A stretch of DNA of 64,000 bases from Actinomadura macra NBRC 14102 (GCF_001552215.1 NZ_BCQT01000020.1:124001-188000), one strand, 5' to 3'. Shown: positions 9,140 to 17,972, numbered from the stretch's first letter. A program made the numbers and translations. Notes: a model not told the origin generated them from the sequence alone.

Positions 9140-9559
9140 ATGACTGAAGGCGCCGCGGGCCCGTTGCCCGGGAGACCAACCAAACGAAACCGAAGGGCGC
9201 ACCGTACGCCACGGCGCGGTCGGGCCTTGTTCGTCGCCTTGTCTGAGGATGAGCATCACTTGTTAGTGGCGGCCGCAGGGCGGGAGCGTCTGGCAACGGG
9301 GGCTTGGGCGGCTCAAGTCCTGCTGGCGGCGGCGCGCGGTACGGAGCGGCCCGAGTACGTCGAACTCCGGGAGACGTTGGCAACGGTGATGCACGCAGCC
9401 GGACAGGCTCGGCGGATCGGGGTGAACCTCAACCAGGTGGTCGCTGCGTTGCATTCAGGGGAGCCGCCGCCGCAGTTGCAGTGGTACGCCGAGGCTGCGG
9501 CGCGGACCGTCAGAAAGCTCGATGACCTCGCTGACGAGTTGTGTCAGCGTCTTCCGTAG
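9140..9559 (+). CDS. mobC: MobC-family relaxosome accessory protein
   Basis: 139 residues. A basic N-terminus (PTKRNRRAHRTPRRGR) precedes a ribbon-helix-helix-like segment (LFVALSEDEHHLLVAAA). The C-terminal half carries the MobC signature ARRIGVNLNQVVAALHSG. MobC proteins bind at oriT and help the relaxase open and nick the strands. The gene ends 15 bases before the relaxase, as is usual. An oriT is expected in the 8660-9139 interval or close by, but was not identified with confidence. Confidence 0.85.
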   Translation: MTEGAAGPLPGRPTKRNRRAHRTPRRGRALFVALSEDEHHLLVAAAGRERLATGAWAAQVLLAAARGTERPEYVELRETLATVMHAAGQARRIGVNLNQVVAALHSGEPPPQLQWYAEAAARTVRKLDDLADELCQRLP

Positions 9560-9574
9560 TGTGACTCGCGAGCA

Positions 9575-11359
9575 TTGATCGGGAAGGTGCAGCGGGGCCT
9601 ACGGGTGCAGGGCCTGGTCCGGTATCTGTATGGGCCTGGGCGGTGCGAGGAGCACAGCGATCCCCATATTGTGGCGGGATTTCGGAGTCCCGCCGAGTTA
9701 GAGCCGGCCTTGCGGGCGGACGGCCACCAGGACTTTCGCCATCTGGACGGGTTGCTCACTCAGCCACTCGCTCTGCTGGGCGAACGGAACTACCGCAAGC
9801 CGGTGTGGCATCTGTCGGTGCGCGCAGCGCCGGAGGATCCGATCCTCAACGATCGGCAGTGGGCCGAAATCGCGCACGAAATGATGTCCCGGACTGGACT
9901 GGTCCAGCATGGCGACGAGGATGCCGTCCGGTGGATCGCGGTTCGCCATGCCGACGACCACGTCCACATCGTGGCCACGCTGGCGCGCGCGGACGGGCTG
10001 CGGCCGGAGGTCTGGAACGACGGATATCGGATCCGGGACGCCTGTCGCGTGATGGAGGCACGGTTCGGGCTGCGGTCCACGGCACCGGCGGACCGGACGG
10101 CGGCGCGGCGAACCAAACGGGCGGAGGTGGAGAAAGCCCAGCGGGTTGGTCGTAGCGAGGCGGCGCGCGATGTGTTGCGGCGGCACGTCGCGACAGCGGT
10201 GGCCGGGGCACGGACAGAGGTCGACTTCTTCGCCGCTCTGAGGGCTGAGGGAGTCCTGGTACGCGAGCGATTCAGCACGCGGCTCGTCGGCCAGGTCACC
10301 GGTTACGCCGTCGCGGTGCCTGATGATCTGAGCGCGGATGGACGGCCGGTGTGGTTCGGCGGTGGGAAACTGGCCAGCGACCTGACCCTGCCCAAGTTGC
10401 GGCGCCGGTGGGGGACGGAGAGTCTTGCTCGTCCAGGTCCTCGTCCGCTGTCCGGACGGTATGTGTCGGTGCGGACGGGCCGCGCCGTCTTGCGGACGAC
10501 CGTCCGCCGCGCAGCGGACGAAGCGCGGACGACAGCGGAGTTCCTCGAACTACTCCAGCAGCAGGGGTTGCTGGTCAGGAGCCGCTACAGCCGAATCGAC
10601 CCCGATCAGCTCACGGGATACGCCGTCGCGTTCCCCGACACGGACGAGCCGGTCTGGTACACCGGTGGTCGGCTTGGTCTCGAACTCGCTCTGCCTCGCA
10701 TTCAGCAACGCATGAGCAATTCAGAGCGTGACGCTGAGACGGAGGGGGACGATCTGACGCCTAAAGAGCGTCAGGCGTTCTACGACGATGCTGTCCGGGC
10801 CGCTGCTTACGCCACATCCCAGATCCGCCGGAACCTGGCCACCGATCCCTATGGGGCGGAGGACGCCTGTTGGGCTGCGTCTGACGTCCTGCGCGTGGCC
10901 GCCAAGGTCACCGGCAATCGCCATCTCGTGCGTGCGGCCGATACATATGGTCGTGTGGCCCGGCCTCCGTATGGTCGTATCCCTCGTCCCAGTTCGGCCG
11001 GTCACGGACTTCGCCTTGCGGCCAGGTTGATGGTGCTGGCTGGAACACCGGATCGAGGTTCTGTGTCGGTCCTGGTGCTGGTCAGCCGTTTGATCGCTCT
11101 CCTGGACGCCATCACCCAACTCCGGCTGCTCCAGCAGCGCTCGGCGCAGGCGGGCGCCGCGCGTGCCGCGAGCCTGCAGTTGAGTCAAGCGGCGACAGGT
11201 CCCGCCCAGGCGGCTCGCCATGAAGCTCTCGTTCAACCGTCGCCGTTCCAATTGGCCATGGCGGCCTTCCCCGATCCTTGGGCCCCTGCAGGCGGTGGGA
11301 GCGCGGTCGGCCCGGCTCCGATCGCTAGTCGTCTGCCGGTGAGTCGGCGAGTTCTCTGA
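9575..11359 (+). CDS. Relaxase/mobilisation nuclease
   Basis: 594 residues, starting at TTG 9575 with the family N-terminus MIGKVQRGLR. Tyr17 and Tyr19 (RYLYGPGR) are candidate nicking tyrosines. The metal site is H125-ADD-H129-V-H131, and H79 in WHLSVR is also conserved in type. The enzyme nicks one strand at oriT and stays covalently bound to lead it into the recipient. Residues ~204-280 and ~308-380 form a tandem repeat (TGYAVAVPDD / TGYAVAFPDT, VWFGGGKLASDL / VWYTGGRLGLEL), an accessory domain present twice. The C-terminal ~200 residues are helical. It follows mobC directly; the coupling protein at 55694-57499 is the likely partner. Confidence 0.85.
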   Translation: MIGKVQRGLRVQGLVRYLYGPGRCEEHSDPHIVAGFRSPAELEPALRADGHQDFRHLDGLLTQPLALLGERNYRKPVWHLSVRAAPEDPILNDRQWAEIAHEMMSRTGLVQHGDEDAVRWIAVRHADDHVHIVATLARADGLRPEVWNDGYRIRDACRVMEARFGLRSTAPADRTAARRTKRAEVEKAQRVGRSEAARDVLRRHVATAVAGARTEVDFFAALRAEGVLVRERFSTRLVGQVTGYAVAVPDDLSADGRPVWFGGGKLASDLTLPKLRRRWGTESLARPGPRPLSGRYVSVRTGRAVLRTTVRRAADEARTTAEFLELLQQQGLLVRSRYSRIDPDQLTGYAVAFPDTDEPVWYTGGRLGLELALPRIQQRMSNSERDAETEGDDLTPKERQAFYDDAVRAAAYATSQIRRNLATDPYGAEDACWAASDVLRVAAKVTGNRHLVRAADTYGRVARPPYGRIPRPSSAGHGLRLAARLMVLAGTPDRGSVSVLVLVSRLIALLDAITQLRLLQQRSAQAGAARAASLQLSQAATGPAQAARHEALVQPSPFQLAMAAFPDPWAPAGGGSAVGPAPIASRLPVSRRVL

Positions 11360-11436
11360 ACCCGATTTCGATGCTTCTGAGGTGCTGACACGCCGACTGG
11401 CTACTTTAATTGACGATAGCCCAGGTGTGATGCATC

Positions 11437-11450
11437 TTCTTGATCAAGAA
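11437..11450. promoter_or_regulatory. 14-bp perfect palindrome, operator candidate
   Basis: TTCTTGATCAAGAA lies in a relatively AT-rich stretch (11395-11460) in front of the operon that starts at 11501. Its position fits an operator for a transfer-operon repressor; no specific repressor was identified. Confidence 0.4.
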
Positions 11451-11500
11451 TTCTAGTTGATGGTCGTCCGGCTCATCGACTGACATCACCGGGGGATGCA

Positions 11501-11794
11501 ATGCAGACGCAGGCAACGACCACACAGGCTGAGCTGGAGGAACGGCGCGCCCGACTCCTCCGTCTCCACTACGAACTGCGGCACATCGGGGCCTGCGCAC
11601 GAGCCCGCAAACCGCGCAACGGACGCTGGCGTCTGAGGGTCAGCCACAACGGATGGTCAGAGACCGTCCTGTGTGCTGGAGCCGAGGGCGCCTACGCCTA
11701 TGTCACCGCCCACGGTCGTCTGCTCGGCACCACCGACGAGGTTCGGTATGTCGCCCGCTTGCTGGTCTGGATGGTCGAAAGGCGCCTCCGGTGA
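11501..11794 (+). CDS. Small hypothetical protein of the transfer region
   Basis: 97 residues. The ATG is preceded by GGGGGA. The N-terminal third is helical and charged (ELEERRARLLRLHYELRHIG); the rest looks like a compact beta/alpha fold (GRWRLRVSHNGWSETVLCAG). No family recognised. Its stop overlaps the start of the next gene (GTGA), so it heads a coupled operon with the DUF2637 protein and the primase fusion. Confidence 0.7.
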   Translation: MQTQATTTQAELEERRARLLRLHYELRHIGACARARKPRNGRWRLRVSHNGWSETVLCAGAEGAYAYVTAHGRLLGTTDEVRYVARLLVWMVERRLR

Positions 11795-12717
11795 CCTCGC
11801 ATCGTCCACCAGATTCGACGGCTCTGACCGACGGCACGAAGAAGGCCGCGCGAGTGCATCGAGAAACACGGGTCGTCAAGTGGGTGGCCGTCGGGATCGC
11901 TCCACTGATCGTGGCGCTGGCGGCGCTCGGTGGCCTCGGCTCGTTCACCACCATCCGGCAGATGGCCGCCCCGCACTTCGGCGGATTGGCGTGGATCGTC
12001 CCGGTCGGGATGGACGTTGGGATCTTGATCCTGCTGGCCTGGGATCTGCTGATGGAGTACCTGGACCTGCCCTGGCCGGTGTTGCGCTGGGTCGCCTGGC
12101 TCTACATCGCCGGCACCGTCTTGGTGAATGTGGCCGCCGCGCAGGGGAGCTTCGCCGGAAGTGTGATGAACGCGGCCATGCCCGTCCTGTTCATCACAGT
12201 GGTCGAAGGGGTCCGGAACCTGATCCGCCGGTGGGTCGGGCTGACGTCCACCAGCCGGGTCGAACGAGTTCCAGCAGCACGCTGGACGCTCGCGCCGATC
12301 TCCAGCCTGCTGTTGTGGCGCCGCATGATCCTTTGGCACATCACCGAGTACCGGCAGGGGCTCGAACTGGAGCACCGCCGCCTGATGGTCGTTTCCCTGC
12401 TACAGCAGGACTACGGCAGGTGGGCGTGGCGGTGGCGAGCACCGCTGGCCGACCGACTCGGGATGAATCAGCTGCCGTGCCTCCAACTCACCTCGGGAAA
12501 GGACGCAGGTGAGAACACATCCGATGACAGCAAGCAGGACGACCAGCTGATGGCCATCGCCCGGCAACTTCAGCGGGAAGTAGAGCGAGACGGAGTCCAC
12601 CTGAGCCGGGATCGGCTCGGCCGCAGGCTACGCGAGCGGGGCTTCACGATCGCCAACCACCGGCTCACCCAGATGGTTGCCACTGTGCGCGCGGAGTCGG
12701 CCAGGCGGGAGTCGTGA
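11791..12717 (+). CDS. DUF2637 membrane protein, SpdB-like spread protein
   Basis: 308 residues from GTG 11791, which overlaps the preceding stop; the longer upstream frame is a shadow of the previous gene. Four hydrophobic segments span residues ~30-165 (WVAVGIAPLIVALAALGG, DVGILILLAWDLLM, WLYIAGTVLVNVAAA, AAMPVLFITVVEG). This is the DUF2637 pattern found in actinomycete plasmid proteins linked to intramycelial spread. The cytoplasmic C-terminus has a helical region (QLQREVERDGVHLSRDRLGR) that resembles a winged-helix or HTH segment. Its stop overlaps the next start (TGATG), so translation is coupled. Confidence 0.75.
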   Translation: MTSHRPPDSTALTDGTKKAARVHRETRVVKWVAVGIAPLIVALAALGGLGSFTTIRQMAAPHFGGLAWIVPVGMDVGILILLAWDLLMEYLDLPWPVLRWVAWLYIAGTVLVNVAAAQGSFAGSVMNAAMPVLFITVVEGVRNLIRRWVGLTSTSRVERVPAARWTLAPISSLLLWRRMILWHITEYRQGLELEHRRLMVVSLLQQDYGRWAWRWRAPLADRLGMNQLPCLQLTSGKDAGENTSDDSKQDDQLMAIARQLQREVERDGVHLSRDRLGRRLRERGFTIANHRLTQMVATVRAESARRES

Positions 12718-14690
12718 TGGCTGAGGACGAGCAGCAACGACACCGGCTGGAAGCTCTGCAAGGAATCACAGACCACATGGTCGCCCGCCTCGCCAGCGGA
12801 CGCCTCACATGGGACGAGTGGTTGGAGCAGGCGAGTCGGCACGGACGATACGGCTTCCCCAACACCCTCCTAATTCCGGCTCAACGCCCCACAGCGACCG
12901 ATGTTGGCTCCTATAACGCCTGGCAGAAGCGTGGACGACAGGTCCGCCGCGGCGAGACGGGCATCCGGATCATCTCCACCCGGGGAAGACCGCGGACCGT
13001 CTTCGACATGGAGCAAACCGATGGCGAGGTGATCGAGAAAGCTCCGATTTCCCCGGCGGAGGGACTCCGCCGGTTGGCGGGGCTGGCTGCCGACCTCGGT
13101 CTCTACCTGGATCGGGGGCAAGGTTGGACCTACCTCGGACAGCAGGGGCAGCGCGTCCAACTTCCCCCAGAACTGGACGACATCGCCGCGGCCTCACTGC
13201 TTGCCCACCAAATCGCCCACGCGCTGCGGCCCGGCGGGCATATCGACACCACTGGCACCTATGCGGCACCATGCCACGGTGTGCGGCGCGTCCTGGCGGA
13301 CTCGGTCGCCTCCCTCGTTCTCGCCGAACTGGGGTTGCCGGTCTCGCACCTGTCCTTTCCGGGGCCTCGGCTGTGGGCGGGAACGGACGTCCGCACAGAC
13401 TCCTCGGCTGCGGTCCGCGTCGTCGGAGATCAGATCGTCCGGATGGCCACGCGCATCAGCCGCCGTCTCATAGAAGCCACCGCGGGCAATCTCCCTTCGG
13501 CACCTACCCCGGCCCTCTCCGCCACCACGAAGACCGTCGCACCACAATTGACTCGCCCGACCAGGCCGGTGCAGCAGGTGCCGGCTGGCAGGGCCCTGCC
13601 AGATGTCCGTGCCGCGTTGGCCGATGCACATCGCCTCTACCAGCGGAACCTTCGCGGGAGCTGGGGAGCCCGCTACCTTGCCGGCCGCGGCTTCACCCAT
13701 GCGATGCAGGAGCAATGGGAGCTCGGCCTTGCCCCACGCTCCCGCCAGGCCCTGCTGCGTCACCTACGCAACCTCGGACATGACGACGAGACACTCCTCC
13801 AAGCCGGCCTGATCAAACGAAAAGACAACGGGGATCTTCTCGACCTGTTCGGAGACCGAATCCTCTTCCCCTTCCGCGATGAGGAAGGGGAGATCACTGG
13901 CTTCATCGGCCGCCGTCATGACAAAGCCCCAGGCCCGAAGTACCTCAACACACCCGAGACAACGCTCTTCCACAAGGGCAACGTGCTCTTCGGCCTGCAT
14001 GAGGGGCGCACCCGACTCTGCGGCACGACACGTCCCCTACTTGTGGAGGGCCCGCTCGACGCGATTGCGGTGAACGCCACGTTGCCGGCCGAGTACGCCG
14101 CAATCGCGCCCTGCGGCACCGCGATCACCGCCGCGCACATCGACGCGATCGCCGCACACATCGACCTAGGAAAGTCCGGACTGGTCATCGCGCTCGACGG
14201 CGACCCCGCAGGACAAGCCGGGGCAGTCCGAGCCTGGCAGGTCCTGCGGAACATCACCGGCCCGGTTGAGGCGGCCGTCCTACCTCAGGCTCAGGACCCG
14301 GCAGATCTGCTGTCTCGATCGAGACAAGCAGGTGTCCGCGAAGCATTACTTTCTGTAACACCCCTCGCTGACCTGGTAATCGATGAGAAGATCAAGAAGT
14401 CCGGGGGACGTCTGGAGTTCATCGAGTCCCGCCTGGCCGCTGCCCAGGCGGCCGCCGCACTGATCGCCGAGCTGCCACTCGACCAGATCGCTCGACAGGT
14501 CACCCGCGTCGCCTCCCGCACAGGCATGGCCCCGGCCGAGGTCACCGCGCTTGTCGCCTCAGCGATCAGCCCGGACCCAGCCCCGGACAGTGCGCAGGCC
14601 CAGCCTTTCAACACCGGCCAACAGCAACCCGGCGACCGGCGTCCATCTCGCACGACCTCTCCCGAACGCACCCACCGGAGGACCGCATGA
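12717..14690 (+). CDS. ArdC-like / DnaG-type primase fusion protein
   Basis: About 657 residues. Residue numbers are from GTG 12714; ATG 12717 is one codon later and preferred. Residues ~15-100 resemble the N-terminal ssDNA-binding domain of ArdC antirestriction proteins (WLEQASRHGRYGFPNTLLI, then YNAWQKRGRQVRRGETGI). Residues ~150-215 resemble a degenerate zincin: H165-Q-I-A-H169 stands where HExxH is expected, so Glu is replaced by Gln. Residues ~300-430 are the primase core (LFGDRILFPFRDEEG, GPKYLNTPET). Residues ~440-510 are a Toprim domain with Glu445 (LLVEGPLDA) and Asp495/Asp497 (ALDGD). The DnaG zinc finger is absent. Probable role: priming the transferred strand in the recipient, with possible protection of it. 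Confidence 0.8.
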   Translation: MAEDEQQRHRLEALQGITDHMVARLASGRLTWDEWLEQASRHGRYGFPNTLLIPAQRPTATDVGSYNAWQKRGRQVRRGETGIRIISTRGRPRTVFDMEQTDGEVIEKAPISPAEGLRRLAGLAADLGLYLDRGQGWTYLGQQGQRVQLPPELDDIAAASLLAHQIAHALRPGGHIDTTGTYAAPCHGVRRVLADSVASLVLAELGLPVSHLSFPGPRLWAGTDVRTDSSAAVRVVGDQIVRMATRISRRLIEATAGNLPSAPTPALSATTKTVAPQLTRPTRPVQQVPAGRALPDVRAALADAHRLYQRNLRGSWGARYLAGRGFTHAMQEQWELGLAPRSRQALLRHLRNLGHDDETLLQAGLIKRKDNGDLLDLFGDRILFPFRDEEGEITGFIGRRHDKAPGPKYLNTPETTLFHKGNVLFGLHEGRTRLCGTTRPLLVEGPLDAIAVNATLPAEYAAIAPCGTAITAAHIDAIAAHIDLGKSGLVIALDGDPAGQAGAVRAWQVLRNITGPVEAAVLPQAQDPADLLSRSRQAGVREALLSVTPLADLVIDEKIKKSGGRLEFIESRLAAAQAAAALIAELPLDQIARQVTRVASRTGMAPAEVTALVASAISPDPAPDSAQAQPFNTGQQQPGDRRPSRTTSPERTHRRTA

Positions 14691-15574
14691 CCCAGCAACA
14701 CCCCGACCCGATCGCCGAAGGGTTCCAGCACACCGGGCAACGACTCATCCAGCTCGTCTCCGCCGCCGCTGGCGTCCAGCAGCTCGTCGCCCAGCGCAAG
14801 CACCGGTTAAAGGCCGCCCGGCAAGCATTGAACGAACAAGATCAACGAGCGGACGAGGAGAAACGAAGAGCCACGCGCGCCCACGCCCGTACCCGCTGGG
14901 GTCGTGCCCACGACCGCAATTGGCTGCGCTACGCCAGTCTGTTGGACGTCGCCGACGCCTGGGCAGCCGGCATCCCGTACGCCAAGGACAACAGCTCAGC
15001 AGCCCGCGCCGTCGACCGATGCGAGGAACAGCTCCGCCACCTGCACCCGCACGCGATGAGCCACTACGACCGGTTCCGCAGTGAAGGCAAGGACGCCCTC
15101 GACGCGATGATCCAGGCCGCCCCCTTCTTCGCCCGAGAGCCGCACGTCCGCACCGGTCATCCGGCACCCCCACAGGCCGAACTGCTTGAAGGCACCGGCA
15201 ACGAGTGGGCAGCGCGGCTCCACGGCCCGGATCGGAGCGAATGGGAGGAGTCCCGCCGACAGCAGCGTGCGAGCGAGATCGCCGACCAGCTACGGGGCAA
15301 GCTCTGCCTCCAAGGACACCAGCCTCAACCCGAAGAGCTGCGAACGATCCTGGAGATCACCACGAACCTTCCTGAACACGTCATCACCAAGGCCGTCCCA
15401 ATAGCCCCGTATTCGCACCTCACCCCGAGCCCGGACGTACGAGGGGCAGCCGAGGATTTCCCGATCCCCATCGACGAGGCGCTGGAGATGAGTGCTAACC
15501 AGCCCCGCGAAACGACAGCGGACCGACGCACGCCCTCCCAGATTCTCGACCGGAACCGACGACGGAGTCTCTGA
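14687..15574 (+). CDS. Hypothetical helical protein with FP-P-I C-terminal motif
   Basis: 295 residues, coupled to the primase by an ATGA overlap. Largely charged helix (QRKHRLKAARQALNEQDQR, EKRRATRAHARTR) with a likely coiled-coil near residues 40-75 and a globular middle. Near the C-terminus it carries AAEDFPIPIDEALEMSAN, matching the motif of the 8096-8659 protein. No family recognised. Its place in the coupled operon suggests a cytoplasmic accessory of DNA transfer or replication. Confidence 0.7.
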   Translation: MTQQHPDPIAEGFQHTGQRLIQLVSAAAGVQQLVAQRKHRLKAARQALNEQDQRADEEKRRATRAHARTRWGRAHDRNWLRYASLLDVADAWAAGIPYAKDNSSAARAVDRCEEQLRHLHPHAMSHYDRFRSEGKDALDAMIQAAPFFAREPHVRTGHPAPPQAELLEGTGNEWAARLHGPDRSEWEESRRQQRASEIADQLRGKLCLQGHQPQPEELRTILEITTNLPEHVITKAVPIAPYSHLTPSPDVRGAAEDFPIPIDEALEMSANQPRETTADRRTPSQILDRNRRRSL

Positions 15575-15595
15575 CCAAGCGAAGGGAACAAACCG

Positions 15596-15891
15596 ATGGC
15601 TGCCATCCAGAACAGCATCCTCTTCTGGCTCGGACTGATCGGCCTTCTGGCCTTCCTGGCGGTGTTGCCGACCCTCATCGCGTCATCCGCGGAGCCGACG
15701 ACATCGGCCACATCATCTTGATCAACGCGGTCTGCTGTGCCATCGGCTTCGCCTGGCCGATCGCACTGATCGCCGCCATCACCTGGCCTCGTCGCGATCC
15801 ACGCCGTGCCCGACCCTCCTATCAACGCCCGCCCCCGGTGCCCGACGGCCACTACCGGAACGACACTGGCAAACGGAGGCCATATGCGTGA
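15596..15891 (+). pseudogene. Small membrane protein gene, apparently frameshifted
   Basis: ATG 15596 opens a 41-codon frame with one hydrophobic segment (ILFWLGLIGLLAFLAVLP) that stops at 15721. From about 15679 the neighbouring frame continues with RVIRGADDIGHIILINAVCC and a second hydrophobic segment (IGFAWPIALIAAITWP), ending at a stop at 15889-15891 that overlaps the next ATG. The two parts read as one two-pass membrane protein broken by a single-base shift near 15675-15682. A sequencing error, a mutation or frameshifting would all explain it. Confidence 0.5.
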
Positions 15892-17203
15892 CCGTTCAGC
15901 CATCGGCAAACCACTCCGTCGGCGAGGACGCACGAACAGACGCGTTCATCGAACCGCAGGACGATCGATCCGAACGTCCACGCGCTGGCTCCCCGTCATC
16001 ATCAACTCCACGTTCCTCTTCGGCACGGGCGCCCTAACCACTCACTCCTCGTGCGTAAGCACGGGCCCGGTCGCCATTCGGCGTGTGGTGGCATGTGGCC
16101 CGTTCGGTCCGGTGGCCGAAAAGTACGTCGACAAAGACAAGGTCTGTCGCCGCGCCCGTCAGGAAGTACTGCGAAGCCTCCACACTGGCCAAGACCCGGA
16201 CTGGGACGATGTCATCCGCGATTCCATACCGAGGGCGTCCGAACGGCCCGGCCGCCACCAGAACTCAAAGCATCACCGCCAGCCTGCGAGGAAGCCCAAC
16301 ACGAACCCGACACCGCCGAACGCATCACCCACAACCGGGCCAACCTTGCCTCCAAGCCGAACCGAAATGCAGCCCCGACCAGGGGCACCAGCGTTTACAG
16401 CACCGGAGACACCAGGGCCACCTCACCCTCAGCCCACCGCAACGCTCCGCACCGTGTCAGATGACCATGGGCCCTGGTTGATCCTCTGTACCGGAGCCAT
16501 CGCGCTACTCGCCTTGATCAGTGGTGCCGCCTGCGCAACCAGACATCGTCGGGGCATCATCCTGGCAACGAGATCGATGCTCAGGTACGTGACGCGACAG
16601 CCCCGGTCCATCGTGCGCCCCGACTCCACAGCAGCAGCCGGCCAGTCGTCACCCAACGCACCTCGATTCCTCCCCTTCACCGCGAACGGAACTTCGTTCA
16701 CCGGGCCAGGCGCCGAAGACGCCGTCCGTCACCTGTCCATAAACATCCTGAGGCGGCGGCAAGGGGACTCCGCCGAACTCGTACTCAGCCGCCCAGACGC
16801 ACGACGATTGTTCGGTACAGACATCGGCGCTTTCCGGGAGGACCTGGTTCCCGGTCTCCTCCTCACAGACGACCCCGAGCAAACGCACGCCCTCCTCGCT
16901 CGGCACACCATGACCCGGCGCGTCCTCGTCACCTACGACGAAACCGAAGACTTCCGCGAAGTCCTCAACCACCAACAGGGCCAACTGGCCGTCGTCTCTC
17001 TGTCGCCCCGGGCATGGGCGCCCACGGAGATCCTGGCGAACGGTGCGATTACCAGCAGCAACGACGCAGACTCGTCCTCGATCAACCACCTGCCGCTGCT
17101 GTCGAAGACCGATGCCCTCAACCAGCTCATGTCCATGCCGACGCTCGCTCGGCATCGCGACGGGCAGACGGCATCAGGGAACAGGGTCTCCACTACGCCG
17201 TAG
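15884..17203 (+). CDS. Membrane protein with C-terminal GPGA domain, 3' end altered by IS insertion
   Basis: 439 residues from ATG 15884, with GGAGG four bases upstream; the longer frame overlaps the preceding gene. A weakly hydrophobic N-terminal stretch (WLPVIINSTFLFGTGAL), a Pro-rich linker (residues ~110-190) and a clear membrane segment (WLILCTGAIALLALISGA) precede a cytoplasmic domain with FTGPGAEDAVRHLSINIL and LLLTDDPEQTHALLARH. The domain resembles that of 872-1621 and of BTAD/LysM-type membrane proteins in actinomycete elements. The last codons and the stop (17201-17203) lie inside a reversed IS3 remnant that begins by 17193, so the native C-terminus has been replaced. Confidence 0.6.
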   Translation: MRDRSAIGKPLRRRGRTNRRVHRTAGRSIRTSTRWLPVIINSTFLFGTGALTTHSSCVSTGPVAIRRVVACGPFGPVAEKYVDKDKVCRRARQEVLRSLHTGQDPDWDDVIRDSIPRASERPGRHQNSKHHRQPARKPNTNPTPPNASPTTGPTLPPSRTEMQPRPGAPAFTAPETPGPPHPQPTATLRTVSDDHGPWLILCTGAIALLALISGAACATRHRRGIILATRSMLRYVTRQPRSIVRPDSTAAAGQSSPNAPRFLPFTANGTSFTGPGAEDAVRHLSINILRRRQGDSAELVLSRPDARRLFGTDIGAFREDLVPGLLLTDDPEQTHALLARHTMTRRVLVTYDETEDFREVLNHQQGQLAVVSLSPRAWAPTEILANGAITSSNDADSSSINHLPLLSKTDALNQLMSMPTLARHRDGQTASGNRVSTTP

Positions 17204-17345
17204 GGGCTTTCCCCTGAACCGTGGACACGGTTGCTATGCGACTTGCCACCCTGGGCGACTGTTGTTCGTAGTTGATCGGGCTTATCTGGCCCAGCGCCGA
17301 GTGACGGCGTCTGATGTTGAAGCGGGTTGCCCACCGAAACACTGC
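17193..17345 (-). pseudogene. IS3-family transposase, C-terminal remnant
   Basis: The minus strand from 17345 reads AVFRWATRFNIRRRHSALG then QISPINYEQQSPRVASRI and stops at 17193. This is the conserved end of IS3-family OrfB transposases (the RRRHSALG...SPxxYE signature). The match ends abruptly near 17345-17352, where an IS481 fragment in the opposite direction begins. Only about 50 codons remain. Confidence 0.75.
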
Positions 17346-17352
17346 CAGCGTT

Positions 17353-17640
17353 CACCTGCGCTGGAAACAGCGGCTGGGCCCGGTGCAGATCGCCGGACTG
17401 CTGGGCCTACCTGTCTCCACCGTGCACGCCGTACTCGCCCGCTGCCGCCTCAACCGGCTCTCGCACATCGACCGCGCCACCGGCGAGCCGATCCGACGCT
17501 ACGAGCACGACCACCCCGGCGCGACGCTCAACGCCGACGTCAAGAAACTGGGCAACATCCCCGACGGCGGCGGCTGGCGGTTCGTCGGCCGCGCCCAGGG
17601 CGAACGCAACCGCCAAGCAACCGCCCGTCGCCGGGGGTTC
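17353..17640 (+). pseudogene. IS481-family transposase, N-terminal fragment
   Basis: The fragment contains RLGPVQIAGLLGLPVSTVHA (HTH), RCRLNRLSHIDRATGEPIRR and YEHDHPGATLNADVKKLGN. This is the usual stretch up to the first catalytic Asp region of IS481 transposases (normally DxKKLGxIPDGGGWR). The frame loses similarity after GERNRQATARR and runs into the CRISPR array at 17665. The catalytic core is missing, so the fragment is inactive. Confidence 0.75.
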
Positions 17641-17944
17641 AGTTTTTTACCCGTCGTCGGGAGAGGGACCATCCCCGCGCGTGCGGGGAGCAGATTCCGA
17701 TGAATTTGCCCTGGGCGTCGTAGACGGGACCATTCCCGCGTGCGCGGGGAGCAGCCGGTCTACAGCGTGCACGACGGCCTGGCGGTGGGACCATCCCCGC
17801 GTGCGCGGGGAGCAGGTGAGACCGACCTCGCGAAGATTGGGCTCGCGGGGACCTTCCTCGCGTGCGCGGGGAGCAGGGGCTCGGCGTCGCGCCGGTGCGG
17901 GGACGGGCGGGATCATCCCCGCGTGCGCGGGGAGCAGTTCTACG

Positions 17945-17972
17945 TGTCGACGACGGGTGAAAACTGACCCCC
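17945..17972 (+). repeat. Left terminal inverted repeat of the IS21 element
   Basis: Runs from TGTCGACGACGG to CTGACCCCC. Pairs with 20123-20150 with 23 of 28 matches. Confidence 0.9.
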
